From contig JAHEZF010000137.1 in NCBI GenBank assembly GCA_023251215.1, positions 1-5,365 on the forward strand: 5,365 bases of DNA, written 5' to 3'. A program made the translations under genes and the position numbers. Positions 1-3,261 of this stretch are shown here, piece after piece; positions within the stretch are counted from its first letter, which is position 1; every line of letters starts with the position of its first letter. The notes beneath the pieces are model-generated. The model ran no database searches. It was not told the origin of the DNA and worked only from the letters and a program-made list of their open reading frames with translations. Origin of the DNA: Sphingobacteriales bacterium (GTDB lineage Bacteria; Bacteroidota; Bacteroidia; Chitinophagales; Chitinophagaceae).

Positions 1-1
1 T

Positions 2-70
2 GCTGTGCAATCAGTGAGTGAAGATGGGAATGAAAGCCTTGCAGTGGTGCCGATTCCTGCAAATAGATAG
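2..70 (+). CDS. Possible C-terminal tail of an upstream gene (partial)
   Basis: From the left edge, the frame starting at base 2 is open for 22 codons and stops at TAG (68-70), reading AVQSVSEDGNESLAVVPIPANR. The other two plus-strand frames stop within the first 25 bases. Codon choice looks normal for this DNA, and a strong hairpin begins 15 bases after the stop, as expected where a transcript ends. The tail is too short to assign a family and I do not recognise it. Two minus-strand frames are also open across this stretch, so the strand is not certain. Confidence 0.35.
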   Translation, partial: AVQSVSEDGNESLAVVPIPANR

Positions 71-85
71 CATTGGGAAAAGTGC

Positions 86-119
86 AATTGGGAAATTTAA
101 ATTCCAAAATTTCCCAATT
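86..119. repeat. Perfect inverted repeat, 13-bp arms, 8-base loop
   Basis: Arm AATTGGGAAATTT (86-98) is exactly complementary to AAATTTCCCAATT (107-119), with loop 99-106. It lies between the putative upstream stop (70) and elaA. It is AT-rich and is not followed directly by a T-run, so it is not a textbook terminator, though it could mark the end of the upstream transcript. The left arm also repeats ATTGGGAAA, seen at 72-80. Confidence 0.75.
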
Positions 120-121
120 CC

Positions 122-141
122 TCCGAAGGAGTTCCTTCGGA
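122..141. repeat. Perfect inverted repeat, 9-bp arms, before elaA
   Basis: TCCGAAGGA (122-130) and TCCTTCGGA (133-141) are exact reverse complements separated by GT. In RNA it would fold as an 8-bp stem with loop AGTT (130-133). It starts two bases after the previous hairpin and lies 22 bases before the elaA start. An AT-rich stretch (144-157) follows. It could be a terminator, a repetitive-extragenic-palindrome-like element or a leader hairpin of elaA. The AAGGAG inside it is about 32 bases from the ATG and buried in the stem, so it is unlikely to act as a ribosome-binding site. Confidence 0.7.
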
Positions 142-163
142 ACAAAATTTTAAAATTATTTTC

Positions 164-604
164 ATGATTACCTGGCTATGCAAAAAATTTGACGATCTCA
201 CTCCCCATGAACTCTATGCCATTCTGCAATTGAGAAATGAAGTGTTCGTACTGGAACAGAATTGCATTTTCCAGGATGCGGATGATAAAGACCAGCAAAG
301 TTTTCACTTCATGGGATGGCTGAATAAAAAATTAATCGCCTATACCCGGATTGTTCCGGCCGGAATTGTTTCTGATAAAGTTTCTATTGGCAGAGTGGCC
401 ACTTCCCCATCCGTAAGAAGAACTGGGATCGGGAAAGAGTTACTGGAGCGATCCATTGAAAAAACAAAAGAGCTTTTTGGAAATGTTCCAATCATCATCG
501 GGGCACAACTGTATCTCAAAAAATTTTATGAATCATTGGGCTTTCGGCAAAGCGGTGATATTTATCACGAAGATGGAATTGAGCACATCAAAATGATACG
601 ATAG
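164..604 (+). CDS. elaA: ElaA-family GNAT N-acetyltransferase
   Basis: This 146-residue protein matches the ElaA family of GNAT acetyltransferases along its whole length. Visible landmarks are the N-terminal block LQLRNEVFVLEQNC (21-34) and the acetyl-CoA pyrophosphate loop RRTGIG (85-90), which fits R/Q-x-x-G-x-G/A and follows the strand IGRVATSP. GAQLYLKKFYESLGF (113-127) and HEDGIEHIKM (135-144) complete the typical C-terminal half. The length is close to E. coli ElaA. It should be a soluble cytoplasmic enzyme that transfers acetyl groups from acetyl-CoA. The physiological substrate of the family is, to my knowledge, not settled. ATG 164 is chosen because homology starts there (MITW, compare MIEW in E. 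coli). No Shine-Dalgarno is present, as is usual in Bacteroidota. It appears to be a single-gene unit, with 140 bases before the next gene and no clear terminator after the stop. Confidence 0.9.
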   Translation: MITWLCKKFDDLTPHELYAILQLRNEVFVLEQNCIFQDADDKDQQSFHFMGWLNKKLIAYTRIVPAGIVSDKVSIGRVATSPSVRRTGIGKELLERSIEKTKELFGNVPIIIGAQLYLKKFYESLGFRQSGDIYHEDGIEHIKMIR

Positions 605-674
605 GCGGCTCGTAAATCCACTAAGTAGAAGGACTTTTTAAGGACTCATTACCTGAAAAATAAGGATTGCGTTA

Positions 675-704
675 TTGCATCTGCATTATTCTTTCTCTAT
701 TTTG
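675..704 (+). promoter_or_regulatory. Weak candidate Bacteroidota-type promoter
   Basis: TTG (675-677) and TATTTTG (698-704) are separated by 20 bases and lie about 40 bases before the barrel gene. They resemble the Bacteroidota -33/-7 pattern (TTTG and TAnnTTTG), but the -7 element is one T short and only part of the -33 box is present. This is suggestive only, because such AT-rich words are common here. Confidence 0.2.
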
Positions 705-744
705 TTCAGGAATCCAATAGTAGAAAAACCAGAAATCTGATACC

Positions 745-1716
745 ATGAGAACTCCAGTACCCACAGTACGGCTTATCGTACTGATATGTTTATGCACTAT
801 TTTTTCTTACCAATCTTTTTCCCAATCCATAAGTATCAGTAGCGGAAAATATGAAATTGGCCTTGGAGTAGGCCCCTCATTTTTTCTTGGTGACCTCGGT
901 GGTAACCGCGGCAAGGGAAAAACTTTTATTAAGGATGTTGACTTGCCCATGACCAAACTCCTGAAGGGAGTATTTATTAATCTCTATCCGGCTGAATGGC
1001 TTGGATTCAGACTTGCCGTGAACCTTGGCGAACTGGAAGCCTATGATAGCCTGAGTGCAGATGATAAAAATGCATTTGAAAGAAAAAAAAGAAACCTCGG
1101 CTTCAGATCAAATCTTCAGGAAGCTTATGTAGCTGCCGAAGTTTATCCAACAGTTATGCTGGAAAAATATGATGGGCTTTTGCATAAACTTCGCCCTTAT
1201 GGTCTTGTTGGTTTTGGTGTATTTCATTTTAACCCTAAGGCGCAATATACAGCCCCGAATGGCAGCAAAAGCTGGGTAGAACTAAGACCGCTACACCTGG
1301 AAGGACAGGGTTTTCCTGAATATCCCAACCGGCATGAGTACTCTCTTACTCAACTGGCACTGGTAATGGGAGGCGGTTTTAAATATTACCTTACTGACAA
1401 CCTTTATGCGGGCTTTGAAATTTTGCACCGGAAAACTTTTACTGATTACCTCGATGACGTAAGTACAACCTATATTAATCCTTATTACTTTGATGTGCAT
1501 TTAACCCCTGAGCAGGCCGCTATGGCCCGCCAACTAATGTATCGTGAAAAATTAGTTACGAATATTACCCGTCCTTACATCGGCTATCAACGTGGTGATC
1601 CTAAACAAAACGACGCCTTCTTTTCAGGTCTGTTGCGTTTTGGCTGGCGATTAAATGGCGCCAACTCACCCAGTGCAAGAGCAAGGCGGCAATTAAAATG
1701 TCCTGTTTATTATTAA
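745..1716 (+). CDS. Secreted outer-membrane beta-barrel protein, PorG-like
   Basis: This 323-residue protein begins with a basic N-terminus and a hydrophobic segment (9-20). A likely signal-peptidase site lies near SYQSFSQ (21-27). The mature part opens with YEIGLGVGPSFFLGDLGG (36-53) and continues as alternating amphipathic strands with aromatic residues, for example FINLYPAEWLGFRLAVNLG (77-95), LRPYGLVGFGVFHFNP (149-164) and VMGGGFKYYLTDNLYAGFEI (207-226). The motif TFTDYLDDVSTTY (231-243) and the near-terminal KCP (318-320) are, as I recall, typical of the PorG/DUF6089-type barrels of Bacteroidota. PorG takes part in type IX secretion. This may be a paralogue with another role, since such barrels are numerous in the phylum, so no symbol is given. 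The start is fixed by the signal peptide. The next gene starts 37 bases downstream and could share the transcript. Confidence 0.65.
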   Translation: MRTPVPTVRLIVLICLCTIFSYQSFSQSISISSGKYEIGLGVGPSFFLGDLGGNRGKGKTFIKDVDLPMTKLLKGVFINLYPAEWLGFRLAVNLGELEAYDSLSADDKNAFERKKRNLGFRSNLQEAYVAAEVYPTVMLEKYDGLLHKLRPYGLVGFGVFHFNPKAQYTAPNGSKSWVELRPLHLEGQGFPEYPNRHEYSLTQLALVMGGGFKYYLTDNLYAGFEILHRKTFTDYLDDVSTTYINPYYFDVHLTPEQAAMARQLMYREKLVTNITRPYIGYQRGDPKQNDAFFSGLLRFGWRLNGANSPSARARRQLKCPVYY

Positions 1717-1753
1717 ATCAAATAAATTTTAAATAACTAAAACCCAAGCCTCT

Positions 1754-2179
1754 ATGAAAACAAACAGTACCCGGCGAAACAGTACAGCAGCAATTTTATT
1801 AAGTATGAGCCTTGGCCTGATGATGGCACAGGCATCGTATTCAGCTGCATTGCCTTTTAAAAAATTCAGTATTCTTCCCGGCGAAGAAGAGCCTGTCAAA
1901 AAAAGTAAAGCAAAAAACAAAGCTTTTTCTTCCCGCAACAATTCTTCGGTAAAAATTTTCCCCGATGCCATTAAAAGAATAATGCATGTGGTGGCTAAAG
2001 AAAATGAAGGTAAAGAGATTGACTTTTTTGTATTTGACCTTCAGGGAACCCTTTTGCACAATTACAAGATGAAAGCTAAAGATCATATGAAAATTGAAGG
2101 ACTGGCAAGAGGAACCTATATATACCGTGTTTTTTGCGGTGATCAGGAAACAGCAACCGGCAATTTTGAGATACGCTAA
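1754..2179 (+). CDS. Small secreted protein with T9SS-type C-terminal sorting-like domain
   Basis: Residues 1-31 of this 141-residue protein form a signal peptide: basic MKTNSTRR, hydrophobic AAILLSMSLGLMMAQA, then a cut near SYSA. A charged linker rich in K, S and N (35-64) follows. Residues 66-141 resemble the T9SS type A sorting domain (Por secretion tail): VKIFPDA (compare VxIYPNP), the central strand FFVFDLQGTLL (91-101), then IEGLARGTYIYRVFCGD (114-130) and a final strand GNFEIR. The usual PNP is replaced by PDA, so the domain is divergent. No passenger domain is present, which is odd for T9SS cargo. It follows the PorG-like barrel by 37 bases and may be co-transcribed with it. It could instead be a small periplasmic protein that uses the same beta-sandwich fold for another purpose. 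I am confident of the signal peptide and moderately so of the domain. Confidence 0.65.
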   Translation: MKTNSTRRNSTAAILLSMSLGLMMAQASYSAALPFKKFSILPGEEEPVKKSKAKNKAFSSRNNSSVKIFPDAIKRIMHVVAKENEGKEIDFFVFDLQGTLLHNYKMKAKDHMKIEGLARGTYIYRVFCGDQETATGNFEIR

Positions 2180-2209
2180 ACTTCTTTATGAAAATTCATA
2201 TAACGCCGT

Positions 2210-2329
2210 CCCAATAAGCGGCAGAGAGCTTAATAAAATCTGATACCCTGGTTGACAAACCTGATCCGTTCTCTATTGGTACTCTCATTAGTATACATTT
2301 TATTAAACACTCTCTGCCAGGCTTATGGG
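2210..2329. repeat. Long imperfect hairpin 1 of a three-member array; candidate structured RNA
   Basis: Nested complementary arms give about 28 base pairs: CCC/GGG (2210-2212 with 2327-2329), ATAAGC/GCTTAT (2214-2219 with 2321-2326), GGCAGAGAG/CTCTCTGCC (2220-2228 with 2310-2318) and TTAATAAAAT/ATTTTATTAA (2230-2239 with 2297-2306). A small apical hairpin GGTT/AACC (2250-2253 with 2258-2261) has loop GACA. It begins 30 bases after the stop at 2179. The arms align with those of the element at 2451-2558. It has no run of T like a terminator and no coding potential that I can see. The strand of any transcript is unknown, and a small MITE-like element is the main alternative. Confidence 0.65.
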
Positions 2330-2444
2330 CAGAAAAGTTGACAGGTTGGTAAGTTTATCAGCTAACAAGGATTTCCGACTATCCTTATCAACATATCACC
2401 AGTAAACTTTTCAACTAACCTTGAGTTCTTTTTCATTGCCATAA
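2323..2444. repeat. Long imperfect hairpin 2 of the array, overlapping hairpin 1
   Basis: Nested pairs are TTATGG/CCATAA (2323-2328 with 2439-2444), CA/TG (2330-2331 with 2437-2438), AAAAG/CTTTT (2333-2337 with 2428-2432), AGGTT/AACCT (2343-2347 with 2417-2421), AAGTTTA/TAAACTT (2351-2357 with 2403-2409) and the terminal stem AAGGAT/ATCCTT (2367-2372 with 2381-2386). That is about 31 pairs with several internal loops. Its first bases resemble those of hairpin 3 (11 of 13 from GGCAG), but the rest does not align clearly with either neighbour. Its left arm reuses the right arm of hairpin 1, so the two cannot be fully formed together. Confidence 0.45.
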
Positions 2445-2450
2445 CTAAGA

Positions 2451-2558
2451 ACCCGTACAGGCAGGAAAATTGCTGAAATCCGGTATCCGGGTGAAAAACC
2501 AGTATAACTCTGGCCCCCGAAAAGATTTTTTCAATCACTTCCTGCCTTAACTACGGGT
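2451..2558. repeat. Long imperfect hairpin 3 of the array; homologous to hairpin 1
   Basis: Nested pairs are ACCCGTA/TACGGGT (2451-2457 with 2552-2558), AGGCAGGAA/TTCCTGCCT (2459-2467 with 2539-2547), ATTG/CAAT (2469-2472 with 2532-2535), AAATC/GATTT (2476-2480 with 2524-2528), CGG/CCG (2481-2483 with 2517-2519), GGG/CCC (2489-2491 with 2514-2516) and CCAG/CTGG (2499-2502 with 2510-2513). That is about 35 pairs in 108 bases. It shares spacing and sequence blocks with hairpin 1: GGCAG, AAATC, a TGA-A-AAACC block and CACT...CTGCC. It begins six bases after hairpin 2. From here to the leader fold at 2672 (about 110 bases) I see nothing I can name. Confidence 0.65.
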
Positions 2559-2671
2559 AATCAAAGCTTTTCTTTCAGGATTTTCCCCAGTTTAATCTCT
2601 TGTTATCAAACGGTTTAAAAATAATCTCCCCGGCTTCTGTTGTTTTTCAAAAACTATCTTATATTAGTTTA

Positions 2672-2690
2672 TCTTATTGAACGGATAAGA
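2672..2690. repeat. Small hairpin upstream of the leader pseudoknot
   Basis: TCTTAT (2672-2677) pairs with ATAAGA (2685-2690) around a 7-base loop. CCTG (2691-2694) right after it can pair with CAGG (2707-2710), which would compete with the outer stem of the next fold. It may be part of the 5' leader of the membrane-protein gene. The stem is short enough that chance cannot be excluded. Confidence 0.3.
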
Positions 2691-2708
2691 CCTGAACCTT
2701 AAAAACCA

Positions 2709-2770
2709 GGGCCTGCCCCGCACAGGCATTTTTGCGGGGGCGAATGCCGAAAAGCCATACGAGTAGGCCC
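2709..2770 (+). promoter_or_regulatory. Candidate structured 5' leader with possible H-type pseudoknot
   Basis: Three perfect pairings fall within 62 bases ending 22 bases before ATG 2793: outer stem GGGCCT/AGGCCC (2709-2714 with 2765-2770), inner stem CCCCGCA/TGCGGGG (2716-2722 with 2733-2739), and GGCATT in the inner loop (2725-2730) with AATGCC downstream (2743-2748). The last makes an H-type pseudoknot. A competing hairpin GCCTG/CAGGC (2711-2715 with 2723-2727) is followed by ATTTTTG, which resembles a weak terminator, so a switch is conceivable. The GC-rich patch stands out from its AT-rich surroundings. It matches no riboswitch consensus I can recall, and a mobile palindromic repeat is the alternative. 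Confidence 0.4.
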
Positions 2771-2792
2771 AACCAAAATCAACCAGCTTATT

Positions 2793-3218
2793 ATGGAAAA
2801 TTTAAATCTTCACAAACAGAAACTGTATGCATTAATTGTTGCTGCAGCTGCTTTAATTTCTTTGATATTGCCGTGGGCAACCTGGAACTTGGGAGGATAT
2901 GGCATGGGAGGCGGATCTCAAAACGGATTCAAAAGTTGGGGGATATTGTCTCTTCTTGGCGTTGTAGGAGTAGTGGTTGCTTCATTAATGGGCGACAAGA
3001 CGAAAGAATATGACAAAAATTTCAAAATGATAGCCATGGCTTCATTTGGCGCCGTTGCACTTGGGGCTCTCTTATATATGCTCAGGATATCATCGGCAGG
3101 CAAGGGACTTCTGAAATCAGGATTTGGATTATGGCTTTGTATTGCATTAGGCCTGGCTGGTCTGGCTTGGGTAGCCGGGTTGATAAAGATGCAGGAAAAA
3201 AAACCACCACAGGCATAA
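2793..3218 (+). CDS. Small four-helix membrane protein of unknown function
   Basis: This 141-residue, strongly hydrophobic protein has four likely membrane helices at about residues 9-28, 48-66, 77-97 and 108-131. The first helix ends in LPW (26-28), followed by a glycine-rich loop GGYGMGGGSQNG (34-45). Charged loops DKTKEYDKNFK (68-78) and the tail KMQEKKPPQA (132-141) suggest cytoplasmic segments, which would place both termini and the middle loop inside the cell. I do not recognise the family and assign no function. There is no cleavable signal peptide. ATG 2793 is chosen because it leaves a short polar N-terminus before helix 1. No Shine-Dalgarno is present. The gene sits alone behind a structured leader (2709-2770) and ends at a terminator (3236-3261), so it is probably transcribed by itself. 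Confidence 0.75.
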   Translation: MENLNLHKQKLYALIVAAAALISLILPWATWNLGGYGMGGGSQNGFKSWGILSLLGVVGVVVASLMGDKTKEYDKNFKMIAMASFGAVALGALLYMLRISSAGKGLLKSGFGLWLCIALGLAGLAWVAGLIKMQEKKPPQA

Positions 3219-3235
3219 AAATAACTTATAAAAAG

Positions 3236-3261
3236 CACCTTGGATTACCAGGGTGTTTTTT
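3236..3261. terminator. Bidirectional intrinsic terminator between convergent genes
   Basis: CACCTTGG (3236-3243) pairs with CCAGGGTG (3248-3255) around loop ATTA, giving eight pairs with one G-T wobble. Six T follow (3256-3261). On the other strand the hairpin is followed by a T-run from the A-run at 3230-3234, so it can also stop uvrA transcription. The plus-strand T-run overlaps the uvrA stop codon (3260-3262), so the hairpin begins right after the uvrA coding region. Confidence 0.85.

Noticed and set aside
628..646. Direct repeat AAGGACT around a T-run after elaA, considered as a terminator.
   Set aside because: The copies are direct rather than inverted and do not form a stable hairpin before the T-run.
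1729..2086. Two minus-strand frames of about 80 codons opposite the small secreted protein.
   Set aside because: The plus-strand protein has a clear signal peptide and domain, so the antisense frames are best explained as shadows.
733..2247. The 12-base word AAATCTGATACC occurs at 733-744 and 2236-2247.
   Set aside because: About one 12-base repeat is expected by chance in a window this size, and no second matching block flanks the copies, unlike the elaA/uvrA case.
2210..2558. Integron attC sites as the explanation of the hairpin array.
   Set aside because: The elements lack properly placed RYYYAAC and GTTRRRY core sites, and no gene cassettes lie between them.
2210..2558. A CRISPR array or retron RNA.
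   Set aside because: There are no identical short direct repeats with unique spacers, and no reverse transcriptase or cas gene is in view.
2732..3013. Open frame of 93 codons overlapping the leader and the membrane-protein gene.
   Set aside because: It runs in another frame through the four-helix protein, and its Cys- and Arg-rich composition looks like a shadow of the real gene.
2918..3238. Minus-strand open frame of 106 codons antisense to the membrane protein.
   Set aside because: It mirrors the membrane-protein coding region, its start overlaps nothing regulatory, and its composition is not protein-like.
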